Below, one piece after another: positions 27,524 to 36,953 of a DNA stretch of 64,000 nucleotides. Position 1 is the first letter of the stretch. Every line of letters begins with the position of its first letter. The notes beneath the pieces were generated by a model. That model did no database searches, was not told the origin of the DNA, and saw only the letters and a list, made by a program, of their open reading frames with translations. Location of the stretch: positions 1,302,001 to 1,366,000 of the forward strand of contig NZ_CP066370.1 of NCBI RefSeq assembly GCF_016406325.1. The letters are read 5' to 3'. This stretch comes from Shewanella putrefaciens. Its GTDB lineage: Bacteria > Pseudomonadota > Gammaproteobacteria > Enterobacterales > Shewanellaceae. A program made the position numbers and the translations under genes.

Positions 27524-29167
27524 TTAGAATCCACCCCATAGGGTAGCTATCGTGCCTGCCAGTAAGGCATAACCAATGGCAACAGGCATTGTTTTACGAA
27601 TAATTTCTGATTCTCTACCTGCCATACCCACGACCGTTGCTGCGGCGACCACGTTCATTACGCACATCATGTTACCGGCGTTTGCACCGATACCTTGCAG
27701 TGCCAATACTAGTGTGTGGTTCATGCCAACATTGTCGGCCACACTGTATTGCAGACTGGAGAACATCATGTTCGAGAAAGTGGCTGAACCTGATAGGAAG
27801 GCACCAAAAATCCCCACAATAGGTGCCATCCATGCCCATACCGCGCCCATGGAGCCAGCCAACATATCCGCTAAAGCGACAGGCATTGAGGCAAGGCCTG
27901 CACCATTAGCGCCTGAGTTTAAGAAGATCTTCACCATAGGCACTGACGCACCTAGTGAAATAATGGTTGGCAACATGGACTTACATGAAACACCGACAGT
28001 TTGCTTAATCGCTGGGCTTTTCATTTTGAACAGGAAGAAACCGAGAATACACACTGCAACAAAGAAGGCACCTGGTGCATATAGCGTCGCGAAGCTCGCT
28101 TTAAGCTCAGTGCCCATTAGGCCTGTCCAGCTAATGTTAAAGCTTGATAACCATGCTTTAAGCGGCATAACTGTACGAGATAACACCAACAGCGCGGCCA
28201 TGATGATATACGGTGTCCAAGCGGCAATTTGTGAAAACTTGGCTTTCGCGTCTATTTTCACACCTTCTTGGTTGTCATTCTCTGCAAAATCATTCCAAGG
28301 TGTTTTAGGGAGTAAGTAGCCTTTACGTGCTACTGGGATCGCTAAAGCCATACCGATCAATGCACCGATAACGGCAGGGAATTCTGGGCCTGCAAGGTAG
28401 TTGATGATCCATGCGGGGACGGTAAAGGCAAGACCCGCAAAAAGGGCAAATTTCCAAATTGCTAAGCCTTCTTTAAAGGATTTATTGCGGCCAAAAAATC
28501 CTGTCAGCATAGTCACCATAACCAACGGAATTAATGAACCCGTGATTAAGTCGATAGTGATCATATGCATGACGATATATCGAGCGTAACCAGCATAGGT
28601 ACCGCCATGGGCAGCAAACTGCTCAGCAGCCATGCTTACACCACCTTGGATCAGACCCTGTTCCATCCCAAAGAGTACGGGTAGACCAATCGCACCGAAG
28701 GATACGCAGGCAGAGTCAGCAATCAAAGCCACAACGGCTGCGGCAACGGGTGGTACACCCAGCAATACCAATAGTGGTGCGCCAATCGCTGCGGGAGTAC
28801 CAAAACCTGCACTACCCTCAATAAAGGCTCCAAATAACCAACAGATGATAATGACCTGCACACGGGCATCGGCACTGATGTTAGTAAAGCCTGCGCGGAT
28901 TGTGTCCATGGCACCTGAGTATTTCAGGGTATTGAGTAGGAACACGGCACCAAAAATGATGGTTAATGGTGTAATGGCTGATAACAGTCCCTCTAGGACC
29001 GATGCTGCCAGTAATGTGGTATCCATCTGCCAAATAAACACGGCGGCGAGCGCCGTGACTACCATAGAGATGGGCATAGCCTTAGATGCTGGCATTCTGA
29101 GTAATACCAAAAAGAGCATTACACTGAGCACTGGCGTCAAGCTAGCGAGGAGTTGAAGTATTGTCAT
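27524..29167 (-). CDS. lldP: Lactate permease
   Basis: A 547-residue polytopic inner-membrane protein of the LctP/LldP family, which takes up L- and D-lactate (and often glycolate) with protons. Diagnostic segments are ALTPLTIIFGAVFLLNTLK-type helix 2-3, GSAGFGTPAAIGAPLLVLLG, and near the C-terminus GIFGAFLSGSATFSNMMF and QGIGANAGNMMCVMNVVAAATVVG. It is the first gene of the leftward lldP - dld-II pair and is preceded by 846 bases rich in CRP-like sites. Confidence 0.96.
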   Translation of the reverse strand: MTILQLLASLTPVLSVMLFLVLLRMPASKAMPISMVVTALAAVFIWQMDTTLLAASVLEGLLSAITPLTIIFGAVFLLNTLKYSGAMDTIRAGFTNISADARVQVIIICWLFGAFIEGSAGFGTPAAIGAPLLVLLGVPPVAAAVVALIADSACVSFGAIGLPVLFGMEQGLIQGGVSMAAEQFAAHGGTYAGYARYIVMHMITIDLITGSLIPLVMVTMLTGFFGRNKSFKEGLAIWKFALFAGLAFTVPAWIINYLAGPEFPAVIGALIGMALAIPVARKGYLLPKTPWNDFAENDNQEGVKIDAKAKFSQIAAWTPYIIMAALLVLSRTVMPLKAWLSSFNISWTGLMGTELKASFATLYAPGAFFVAVCILGFFLFKMKSPAIKQTVGVSCKSMLPTIISLGASVPMVKIFLNSGANGAGLASMPVALADMLAGSMGAVWAWMAPIVGIFGAFLSGSATFSNMMFSSLQYSVADNVGMNHTLVLALQGIGANAGNMMCVMNVVAAATVVGMAGRESEIIRKTMPVAIGYALLAGTIATLWGGF

Positions 29168-29328
29168 GCTTGCCTCTTCATAAAGTGGTCTGACTTATTA
29201 TTTATATTGGATTCTTGCTTTTGCCTTCATGTCGACTCTCAGACCAAGATATCGCAGTATGGACTGTCAATTATCATGGTCACGACATTCTGTGGTGTGT
29301 ACTAGACGCTATTCAGGGTCTGACTAAT

Positions 29329-29342
29329 ATGATCTAGATCAT
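29329..29342. promoter_or_regulatory. CRP-like palindrome 1 upstream of lldP
   Basis: ATGATCTAGATCAT is a perfect 14-base palindrome matching the core of a CRP site (TGATC-N2-GATCA). It lies ~160 bases upstream of the lldP start codon. Confidence 0.5.
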
Positions 29343-29409
29343 CTTGGGTGTTAAATGAAATGCTAATTTACAGGGCTGCGGGGCGCTTCTCTCATAGGAT
29401 TATTCTATC

Positions 29410-29425
29410 TGTGATCTCGATCACT
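29410..29425. promoter_or_regulatory. CRP-like site 2 upstream of lldP
   Basis: TGTGA-TCTCGA-TCACT matches the CRP consensus TGTGA-N6-TCACA in nine of ten positions. Confidence 0.6.
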
Positions 29426-29699
29426 TAGTTTGTGGTGTGGATATCAGTTTTGATTATATATGTTTAATTCAATGATGATTTTGGTTATTAAAAATAGAAC
29501 TATTACTCAGATTAGCTGCCAATATTGCAATTAACTGATCCATTTATTTCATTAATGACCATTGAATGGATTTTTTGAACATTTTTAAGATGTGATTAAG
29601 GTCGCATGTATTGAGGTGAGTGAATTTTTGCACTAATGAGGTTTTTGCTTAACTGATTGTATGTAAGGTTTTTTTAATGGTTTTCTTGTGTTTTTTATT

Positions 29700-29715
29700 A
29701 GTGACTTAGATCACC
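29700..29715. promoter_or_regulatory. CRP-like site 3 upstream of lldP
   Basis: AGTGA-CTTAGA-TCACC, eight of ten consensus positions. Confidence 0.4.
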
Positions 29716-29738
29716 TTTTAAATGATGCGGAAATTTAG

Positions 29739-29754
29739 TGTGATGAATATCACT
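29739..29754. promoter_or_regulatory. CRP/FNR-like site 4 upstream of lldP
   Basis: TGTGA-TGAATA-TCACT. The core TGATGAATATCA also resembles an FNR/EtrA site, so the identity of the regulator is ambiguous. Confidence 0.45.
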
Positions 29755-30013
29755 TAATTAATTATGTTTTATTTTGAAAGTTAATAACTGTTAATAAAGT
29801 TAATTTCACTTAATTTGGGCGAACAATCAACATTATTCAAGAGTGTCGTTTGTGTAATACGTCAATAGCAATGTTAAAAAATGATGAACATCTAATAAGT
29901 TAAAGAATATTATTCAGAGAACAGTCCCCCAAAAGTGCCCTGAAATTCTTAAGTTGACTGGGTAAATTCTGTTTTAACTTTTATCAAACTGGTTAGTTGT
30001 TATTTTTGACTCG

Positions 30014-30892
30014 TTAAAATAACTTACTGCCCCAGCCCAATTTGGTTCTTAATACGTGGAAATAATTATGCCCTTTGGGATGAATTAGCCTTAAACGCTC
30101 AGAACTGCGGCGTATTATGATTTCATCGCCGGGTAACACGGCCAAATGCACATGACCGTCGCAACTCACCTCAAGATTCTCGCCATTTTCAGGTGACACG
30201 ACCATCTTAATCGTGCTGCATGCATCGACTACTATCGGACGGCAAGATAAAGTGTGTGGAAACATGGGAACTAAAATCAATGCCTGCAGATTAGGGGTTA
30301 GAATAGCGCCTCCAGCCGAGAGGGCGTAGGCAGTAGAGCCTGTTGGCGTTGACACTATCATGCCGTCGGCACGCTGGCTGTACATAAACTGATCGTCAAT
30401 ATAGACTTCAAATTCAATCATATGAGCGATTTTACCCGGATGGAGCACCGCTTCGTTGACGGCGGTGTTGCTCGCTTTTAGCATACCGTGGCGATAGACT
30501 TCGGCTTCGAGTAAGAATCTATGCTCGGTATCGAACTCCCCATCAAGTACTCTGGCGAGTGCCTCTTCAAAGGCATCGGGTGGTAAGTCTGTTAAAAAGC
30601 CTAAATTACCGCGGTTAACGCCAATTACGCCCAAATCGAAGCGGGCCAATACTCTTGCTGCGCCAAGCATGTTACCGTCACCACCGACGACTATGGCTAA
30701 ATCGCAGCGTGCACCAATTTCCAATAAATCGACAGCTTCAATGTTGGTGCCTAATTCGGTGGAAACGCGCTCTTCTGCTAAGACTTCATAGCCTTGCATC
30801 GTCAGCCAATGGTGTAGGCGTTTTAAGGTTTGATTTGTCCCTAGGTGATGCGGTTTGCCAATAAGGCCAATGGTATGAAACTTTGTGGTCAT
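30014..30892 (-). CDS. nadK: NAD kinase
   Basis: About 292 residues; phosphorylates NAD to NADP. ATG 30892 ([16 protein letters not shown]) is chosen because the longer open frame to 31264 only runs antisense through grpE. The GGDG motif is present as [16 protein letters not shown], followed by [16 protein letters not shown]. The substrate-binding [21 protein letters not shown] block is also complete. Length agrees with bacterial PpnK. It is divergent from grpE; their start codons are 100 bases apart around a sigma-32 promoter. Confidence 0.95.
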
Positions 30893-30917
30893 ATTTATGC
30901 TAGATCTGGCCTTAGGC

Positions 30918-30946
30918 CTTGAAACGTCAAAATTGATCCCCATAAT
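30918..30946 (+). promoter_or_regulatory. Sigma-32 heat-shock promoter of grpE
   Basis: CTTGAAA, 13 bases, then CCCCATAAT: a full match to the RpoH -35 and -10 consensus. It lies ~47 bases upstream of the grpE start codon. Confidence 0.88.
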
Positions 30947-30992
30947 ATGCCCAGAGTATTTCAGAAACAAAGCATTTTTAGCTGGAGTGAAA

Positions 30993-31613
30993 ATGAGCAA
31001 CGAATCGATTAAAGCAGAACAGGATCTGATCCAAGAGGGTGTAGAGTCTGAAGTATCTACCGCAGAAGCAAGTCTTGTTGATGAGCTTACCCAGGCCAAT
31101 TTCCGTATTGAAGAGTTGGAACAGTTACTCGCTGACGCTTTGGCGAAAGTTGAAGAGCAGAAAGATTCCGTCATCCGCGCCGCCGCCGAGGTCGATAATA
31201 TTCGTCGCCGTGCCGCCATGGATGTGGAAAAGGCCAATAAATTTGCATTGGAAAAGTTCGCCAATGAATTGTTACCAGTGCTTGATAATATGGAGCGCGC
31301 TCTGATGGGGACAAACCCAGAAGATGAAGCGACTAAAGCAATTTATCAGGGCGTTGAGTTAACGCAAAAAAGCTTACTTACTGCAGTGGCTAAATTTGGT
31401 GTTAAACAAATTGATCCACAAGGTGAGTCATTTAACCCTGATCAACATCAAGCCATTGGAATGCAGCCAAGTGCGGATTTTCCTGCAAATACAGTGATGT
31501 TAGTGATGCAAAAGGGCTACGAGCTAAATAGTCGTTTACTGCGTCCTGCTATGGTAATGGTATCGCAGGGCGGCCCTAGCCAAGAAACGGCGACCATTGA
31601 TATTGAGGCGTAA
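30993..31613 (+). CDS. grpE: Nucleotide exchange factor GrpE
   Basis: About 206 residues from ATG 30993 ([16 protein letters not shown]), which has GGAG nine bases upstream; the longer frame from 30885 would include the promoter. GrpE releases ADP from DnaK. It shows the acidic N-terminus, the long coiled-coil helix ([20 protein letters not shown]), [31 protein letters not shown], and the C-terminal beta domain ending in a [17 protein letters not shown] block. Heat-inducible transcription from the RpoH promoter just upstream is expected. dnaK and dnaJ are not in this window. Confidence 0.96.
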
Positions 31614-31650
31614 GCTGAGATCTCGGTAGGCTTATCCAAGAGATAAAACG

Positions 31651-31680
31651 AAAAGGACTGCAACGGCAGTCCTTTTTTAT
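31651..31680. terminator. Bidirectional terminator between grpE and dxs
   Basis: AAAAGGACTGC-AAC-GGCAGTCCTTTTTT hairpin with T6 on the plus strand and an A run on the other side, between convergent grpE and dxs. Confidence 0.85.
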
Positions 31681-31717
31681 TGGGGGAACAATTATCTTAA
31701 TTGAGCTTTAGTTTTAG

Positions 31718-33586
31718 CTACTGTGCTAAATAAGCATTTATTTGGGCCAAAATACCTTCAGCATCCAGTTGCAAGTCATGGGTGACTTCCTCTGGTGAAC
31801 CGTGCTTAATAAACTCATCGGGTAGACCGATTTGCAGCACAGGTTTTGGCATTTTGAGTTTTTGGAGCAATTCAAGTACTCCAGAACCCGCACCGCCCAT
31901 AATGGCATTTTCTTCTACTGTGACTAGGATATCGTGGGTCTGCGCCATTTCCGTCACTAGCTCGACATCGAGTGGTTTGACAAAGCGCATATCGACAACC
32001 GTGGCATCTAAGTTATCGGCCGCAGTTAAAGCTGAGGCGAGTGTTGTACCAAAGTTTAACAGAGCAATACGCTTACCTACACGTTTTATGACACCTTTAC
32101 CAATAGGAAGTGCTGTCATGGCTTCCACTTGAGTAGCCCCCGTTGCACTGCCTCTTGGATAACGCACCGCACTCGGGCCTGCATTGTAACAATAGCCGGT
32201 ATAGAGCATTTGGCGACATTCGTTTTCGTCCGACGGCGCCATAATCACCATATTGGGGATGCAGCGCATAAAGCTTAAATCGAACGCCCCTTGGTGGGTT
32301 GGACCATCGGCACCGACGATACCGCCACGATCAATGGCAAATAACACGGGTAAACGTTGCAGAGCAACATCGTGGATCAGCTGATCATAGCCACGTTGCA
32401 GAAAGGTTGAATAGATTGCTACAACAGGTTTATAGCCTTCACAGGCAAAACCAGCGCCTAAGGTTACTGCATGTTGCTCGGCAATGGCTGCATCAAAATA
32501 TTGCTTAGGGAATCGCTGGGAAAACTCTACCATTCCCGAGCCTTCACGCATGGCGGGCGTAATGCCTAATACTTTGTCATCTTGTTCGGCAATATCACAT
32601 AACCATTTACCAAATACCTGTGAAAAGGTTGGTAAACCAGGGGTTGTACTGGGTTTTTTAAATTGTGTTGGATCGAATTTAGGTACTGCGTGCCAGCCAA
32701 TAGGATCTTTTTCCGCAGGTTCGTAACCGCGACCTTTTTTGGTCATGATGTGAAGTACCTGTGGGCCTTTGAGGTTACGCATATTACGCATAGTTTCAAC
32801 CAATGCGTCTACATCATGGCCATCAATTGGACCTATGTAGTTAAAACCTAACTCTTCAAATAAAGTGCCCGGAACAACCATGCCTTTAAGATGTTCTTCA
32901 GTCCGTTTCGCCATTTCTTTTATGACAGGCATACCCTTGAGCACTTTCTTACCGCCTTCACGTAGTGTGGTATAGAAACGGCCAGACATGAGTTGTGCTA
33001 AGTGATTATTGAGGGCACCGACATTTTCTGAAATCGACATTTCGTTGTCGTTCAGTACCACGAGCATGTCATTGTGCAAGTCGCCCGCGTGGTTCATGGC
33101 TTCAAACACCATGCCGCCAGTCATAGCGCCATCGCCGATCACGGCAACAACTTTACGCCCTGCCTGTTCTTTTTCTGCGGCAACGGCCATGGCAAGGGCA
33201 GCACTGATTGAGGTACCTGAGTGACCGACACTAAAAGTGTCGTATTCACTTTCTTCACGCCAAGGAAAAGGATGTAAACCATTCTTTTGCCTAATAGTGT
33301 GCATTTTATCCCGACGACCAGTCAGGATTTTATGGGGATAAGCCTGATGCCCAACATCCCAAATTAATCGATCAAATGGGGTGTTGTAGACATAGTGCAA
33401 GGCAACCGTAAGCTCTACCGTGCCAAGCCCAGAGGCGAAATGTCCGCTGGACATGCCAACAGACTTAAGTAGAAACTCCCTTAATTCATCGGCCACTTGC
33501 GGTAAAAGGGCCTGAGGAAGTTGGCGGAGTTCATTAGGGGTATTGGCTTGTGCCAACACGGGAAACTGAGAAATGTCCAAACTCAT
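31718..33586 (-). CDS. dxs: 1-deoxy-D-xylulose-5-phosphate synthase
   Basis: 622 residues, the normal length. It condenses pyruvate and glyceraldehyde-3-phosphate with thiamine diphosphate, the first step of the MEP isoprenoid pathway. The ThDP-binding block is [20 protein letters not shown]...NDNEMSIS; other family blocks are [31 protein letters not shown] and [18 protein letters not shown]. It is the last gene of xseB-ispA-dxs, 21 bases after ispA, the usual gammaproteobacterial arrangement linking isoprenoid steps. Confidence 0.97.
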   Translation of the reverse strand: MSLDISQFPVLAQANTPNELRQLPQALLPQVADELREFLLKSVGMSSGHFASGLGTVELTVALHYVYNTPFDRLIWDVGHQAYPHKILTGRRDKMHTIRQKNGLHPFPWREESEYDTFSVGHSGTSISAALAMAVAAEKEQAGRKVVAVIGDGAMTGGMVFEAMNHAGDLHNDMLVVLNDNEMSISENVGALNNHLAQLMSGRFYTTLREGGKKVLKGMPVIKEMAKRTEEHLKGMVVPGTLFEELGFNYIGPIDGHDVDALVETMRNMRNLKGPQVLHIMTKKGRGYEPAEKDPIGWHAVPKFDPTQFKKPSTTPGLPTFSQVFGKWLCDIAEQDDKVLGITPAMREGSGMVEFSQRFPKQYFDAAIAEQHAVTLGAGFACEGYKPVVAIYSTFLQRGYDQLIHDVALQRLPVLFAIDRGGIVGADGPTHQGAFDLSFMRCIPNMVIMAPSDENECRQMLYTGYCYNAGPSAVRYPRGSATGATQVEAMTALPIGKGVIKRVGKRIALLNFGTTLASALTAADNLDATVVDMRFVKPLDVELVTEMAQTHDILVTVEENAIMGGAGSGVLELLQKLKMPKPVLQIGLPDEFIKHGSPEEVTHDLQLDAEGILAQINAYLAQ

Positions 33587-33607
33587 AGCGAGATACTTCG
33601 TCTCTTA

Positions 33608-34489
33608 TTATATTCTTCGCTCAATGATATAGCGGGCGAAGTCTGCAATTAACTGGCTATTGTATGGCAATTTAGCCAGCGCTGATAGTGCCTCTTGGAT
33701 CAGTTGTGCTGCTGTGTCTTTCGCTCCCTGTAGTCCAAGCAGTTGTGGAAAAGTGCTCTTATTTGATTCTGTGTCCGAACCTTGTGGTTTGCCCAATTCT
33801 TCTGTAGTCGCAATGATATCCAGAATATCGTCTTGCACTTGGAAGGCAAGTCCTACCGCATGGGCAAATGTCATCATGGTTTGATATTGATCTTTAGGCG
33901 CATTCGCGGCGATCAAGGCTAACTCAACGGCGCAACTGATAAGTGCGCCCGTTTTCATATTATGTAGCTGAGTTAATGCCTTAAGATCAATTTGTTTATC
34001 GGTTGAGGCTAAATCGATTGCTTGACCGCCACACATACCACGGTAACCTGATGCTTTTGCTAGGGCCCTAACCATGGCAATATGCTGCTCGCTGCTTATT
34101 CCTGGAACGGCTTCAGTCACAATCTCAAAGGCTAAGGTTTGCAGCGCATCTCCAGCAAGAATCGCCGTCGCTTCATCAAAAGCGATATGAACGGTAGGCT
34201 GACCACGGCGCAGCGCATCATCGTCCATTGCCGGTAAATCATCATGGATTAAAGAATAGGCATGAATGCACTCAATAGCAGCAGCACAGGCATCTAATTT
34301 TTCTAAAGTAACCCCGAACATTTGCCCCACACTGTAAACAAGGAAGGGGCGAATGCGTTTACCTCCCAGCAAGGCACCATATTGCATTGCCGCTTTCAAT
34401 TGGGGGGCGGTATCTTCAAGCGTATTAAAACGCTGTTTTAATTGGGTATCAACTCGCAGTTGATACTCTTGAATTGTACTGGCTAACAC
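33608..34489 (-). CDS. ispA: Farnesyl diphosphate synthase (geranyltranstransferase)
   Basis: 293 residues. It elongates dimethylallyl diphosphate with isopentenyl diphosphate to farnesyl diphosphate. Both aspartate-rich motifs are present: HDDLPAMDDDALRRG (first, DDxxxxD type) and VQDDILD (second). GKRIRPFLVYSVG and the GDALQTLAFE segment are also typical. It starts two bases before the xseB stop and precedes dxs, so the three genes form one operon. Confidence 0.96.
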   Translation of the reverse strand: MLASTIQEYQLRVDTQLKQRFNTLEDTAPQLKAAMQYGALLGGKRIRPFLVYSVGQMFGVTLEKLDACAAAIECIHAYSLIHDDLPAMDDDALRRGQPTVHIAFDEATAILAGDALQTLAFEIVTEAVPGISSEQHIAMVRALAKASGYRGMCGGQAIDLASTDKQIDLKALTQLHNMKTGALISCAVELALIAANAPKDQYQTMMTFAHAVGLAFQVQDDILDIIATTEELGKPQGSDTESNKSTFPQLLGLQGAKDTAAQLIQEALSALAKLPYNSQLIADFARYIIERRI

Positions 34490-34491
34490 GC

Positions 34492-34731
34492 TTATTCACC
34501 CTCAACGGCATAGGGAGATAGGGGCGCATTTTCATCTTGTTTTAGTAAAATGGCCACTTTTTGTTGGGCTTGTTCGAGCTTAGCTTGGCTATTGCGAACA
34601 AGATTAATACCACGTTCAAATTGCTTTAACGCGTCATCGAGAGAGATATCACCCTGTTCTAACTCTGAGACTATTCGCTCGAGTTCACCAAGGGATTCTT
34701 CAAAACTGAGATTTTCGGGTTTCTTCGCCAC
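34492..34731 (-). CDS. xseB: Exodeoxyribonuclease VII small subunit
   Basis: 79 residues, standard length. The core LSFEESLGELERIVSELEQGDISLDDALKQFERGINLV is the XseB signature, two antiparallel helices that bind the large subunit XseA. XseA is not in the window. It is the first gene of xseB-ispA-dxs, divergent from pomA across 311 bases. Confidence 0.96.
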   Translation of the reverse strand: MAKKPENLSFEESLGELERIVSELEQGDISLDDALKQFERGINLVRNSQAKLEQAQQKVAILLKQDENAPLSPYAVEGE

Positions 34732-35042
34732 GTCTATGCTTCCTTTGGTTTAGCGGACACAAGGTATATCAGGGCGGCTCAAGGGTCAAATTCCAACGAC
34801 GGATATTTGCTCAATAGCACGCTTTGTCGCTGAATTTTTTTCAGAAAATATAAATTACCGCTAAACTTGCTTAGTGCTTGTCCGATAACGGACAATAGGC
34901 CTAGCTAGGTTGTAATCAAGTGATAACATCAACGATAAGTCTCAAGTGAAGATGAAAGTGTTATATTTTTGGGATAACGCGAGTATAACTTTATCAATAG
35001 AGTCAGTATGATGTCGTCGATAACAAATATTGAGGAGCCGTT
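34732..35042. other. Divergent intergenic region between xseB and pomA
   Basis: 311 bases holding promoters for the xseB-ispA-dxs and pomAB operons. It contains one perfect palindrome (34878-34895); nothing else was recognised. Confidence 0.6.
34878..34895. promoter_or_regulatory. Palindrome between xseB and pomA
   Basis: TTGTCCG-ATAA-CGGACAA, a perfect 7-base inverted repeat. It may be an operator or a short hairpin; the regulator is unknown. Confidence 0.35.
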
Positions 35043-35810
35043 GTGGATTTAGCTACATTAATAGGATTAGTGGGGGCCTTTGCTTTTATCCTCGGCGCTA
35101 TGGTGACCAGCGGCGGCCTGATGATTTTTTTTGATGTACCTTCGATTTTTATTGTATTTGGTGGTTCTTTCTTCGTTGTAATGATGAAGTTTAATTTAAA
35201 ACAATTCTTCAGTGCAGTAAAAATTGCGGTTAAAGCTTTCATGTTTAAGATTGATAAACCTGAAGAATTGATTGAACAATCTGTGACTATGGCAGATGCT
35301 GCCCGCAAAGGTGGATTCCTCGCACTAGAGGAAGCGCAAATTAGCAACAGTTTTATGCAAAAAGCCGTGGATATGTTAGTGGATGGTCATGACGGCGAGG
35401 TGGTGCGTGCCGCCCTTGAAAAGGATATTGATTTAACCGAAGAGCGTCATCGTAATGGTATTGCCATTTTCAGAGCATTTGGTGACGTGGGTCCAGCAAT
35501 GGGGATGATAGGGACTTTAGTCGGTCTCGTCGCGATGCTTTCTAATATGTCAGATCCTAAATCCATTGGGCCAGCGATGGCGGTTGCTCTTTTAACTACT
35601 TTATATGGTGCTATGTTAGCTAACATGGTCGCTATTCCTATCGCAGATAAACTTTCCCTACGTATGGGAGAAGAAATGCTGAATCGTAATTTAATTATGG
35701 ATGCGGTGTTAGCAATTCAAGATGGTCAAAATCCTCGTGTCATTGAAGGTTTTCTAAAGAATTATCTTGCTGAAAAACAGCGGAAAATTGATACGACGGA
35801 CGGAGAGTAG
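35043..35810 (+). CDS. pomA: Sodium-driven flagellar motor stator protein PomA
   Basis: 255 residues, an inner-membrane stator subunit with four expected helices. It begins with GTG 35043 after TGAGGAG. MDLATLIGLVGAFAFILGAM, the cytoplasmic loop with charged residues (AALEKDIDLTEERHR) and FRAFGDVGPAMGMIGTLVGLVAML are MotA/PomA blocks. Length, sequence and the neighbouring pomB place it with the sodium-type stator that Shewanella uses together with a separate MotAB. It is followed after three bases by pomB. Confidence 0.94.
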   Translation: MDLATLIGLVGAFAFILGAMVTSGGLMIFFDVPSIFIVFGGSFFVVMMKFNLKQFFSAVKIAVKAFMFKIDKPEELIEQSVTMADAARKGGFLALEEAQISNSFMQKAVDMLVDGHDGEVVRAALEKDIDLTEERHRNGIAIFRAFGDVGPAMGMIGTLVGLVAMLSNMSDPKSIGPAMAVALLTTLYGAMLANMVAIPIADKLSLRMGEEMLNRNLIMDAVLAIQDGQNPRVIEGFLKNYLAEKQRKIDTTDGE

Positions 35811-35813
35811 CTC

Positions 35814-36740
35814 ATGGCGAAGTGCAAGTGTCCACCACCGGGAGCGCCGCTCTGGTTGGCAACATTTGCTGACTTGATGTCCCTATTGATGTGCTTCTTC
35901 GTATTGTTATTATCATTTTCCGAAATGGATGTATTGAAGTTTAAGCAGATCGCAGGGTCAATGAAGTTTGCTTTCGGTGTGCAAAATAAGGTTGAAGTGA
36001 AGGATATCCCTAAGGGGACATCGGTGATTGCGCTGGAATTTCGCCCCGGGCGTCCCGATCCAACGCCGATTGAAATTATTAATCAGCAAACGAATGAAAT
36101 GACTGAGCCTGTGCTCGATTTTCAAGCTGGAGAGGATGACAGTGCTGGTGGGGTTCAACAGCAACAGGGTGAACAGCGTGGTGGAGAGGCAAGCTCTACG
36201 GCTCAGGAAACCGCAGAGGCAGTTAAAGCGGATGCGGCTGCTGCACAGGATAAAATCAATCAGCAAGTGAAGAAGATGGCTCAGGAATTAAATAAAGAGA
36301 TCATCGATGGTGCGATTGAGATTGAATCACTCGGGCAGCAAATCATTATTCGTATTCGTGAAAAAGGCTCTTTTGCTTCGGGATCTGGATTTCTTCAACC
36401 TCGATTTAAACCTGTAGTGCGCTCGGTGGGGGAGCTATTAAAAGATGTACCGGGGGTTATTACCGTTGCAGGTTACACTGATGATATGCAGATAAGTGAT
36501 GAGCTCTATAGCTCTAACTGGGATTTATCCAGTAAACGCGCTGTCGCGGTGGCTCACGAGTTAGTCCAGGTGAAAGGTTTTGACTCTAAACGCATGAAAG
36601 TGGTTGGTATGGCTTCTAACAATCCGATAGTGCCTAATGATTCACCAGAAAATCGTGCCCGTAATCGCCGAGTTGAAATTGCGATCGAACAAGGTAAGGC
36701 AAAAGAGTCTGAAGAAATTCAGCTCAAAAATTCACCTTAA
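35814..36740 (+). CDS. pomB: Sodium-driven flagellar motor stator protein PomB
   Basis: 308 residues. It has an N-terminal CKCPPPGAPLWLATFADLMSLL segment whose Asp (in FADLMS) is the ion-binding residue of MotB/PomB, followed by the single membrane helix. A variable linker rich in Q, E, A and G (~105-150) leads to an OmpA-like peptidoglycan-binding domain with GYTDDMQ, NWDLSSKRAVAVAHEL and NRRVEI. Together with PomA it anchors the stator to the cell wall. A long hairpin terminator ends the operon. Confidence 0.95.
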   Translation: MAKCKCPPPGAPLWLATFADLMSLLMCFFVLLLSFSEMDVLKFKQIAGSMKFAFGVQNKVEVKDIPKGTSVIALEFRPGRPDPTPIEIINQQTNEMTEPVLDFQAGEDDSAGGVQQQQGEQRGGEASSTAQETAEAVKADAAAAQDKINQQVKKMAQELNKEIIDGAIEIESLGQQIIIRIREKGSFASGSGFLQPRFKPVVRSVGELLKDVPGVITVAGYTDDMQISDELYSSNWDLSSKRAVAVAHELVQVKGFDSKRMKVVGMASNNPIVPNDSPENRARNRRVEIAIEQGKAKESEEIQLKNSP

Positions 36741-36752
36741 CACTCGGTGAGC

Positions 36753-36795
36753 AAAGAATAAAAAACCGCGTCTTTCACGCGGTTTTTTATTCTTT
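36753..36795. terminator. Strong intrinsic terminator of pomAB
   Basis: A perfect 18-base inverted repeat with core AAAAAACCGCG / CGCGGTTTTTT and a 7-base loop, just after pomB. Confidence 0.88.
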
Positions 36796-36953
36796 GAGTT
36801 TAGGGCGTGTTGTCACAGTTCGAGTATTTGATGCCAGAGGAGAATATTGGATTGATTGAAATAGGTGCGTCAATAGCAGCGGGTTTGTTATAATCCTCCG
36901 ATTATTCTTTTTAAACCAATTTTGCTGTTTTCAAAATTGCCCGCGGAAATCCC

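Larger units (their letters stand above)
29168..30013. promoter_or_regulatory. Long AT-rich regulatory region upstream of lldP
   Basis: 846 bases with no credible gene. It contains four CRP/FNR-like palindromes (listed separately) between 29329 and 29754, all upstream of lldP. The part nearest nadK (29760-30013) shows nothing recognisable. Confidence 0.6.

Noticed and set aside
27576..28319. Long open frame on the plus strand opposite lldP (247 codons), and a similar one at 28632-29156
   Set aside because: They are antisense to a well-conserved permease and show no family features or ribosome-binding sites; they are shadows of codon bias.
30893..31264. 124-residue N-terminal extension of nadK
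   Set aside because: It runs antisense through grpE, is not NAD-kinase-like, and the family start [12 protein letters not shown] lies at 30892.
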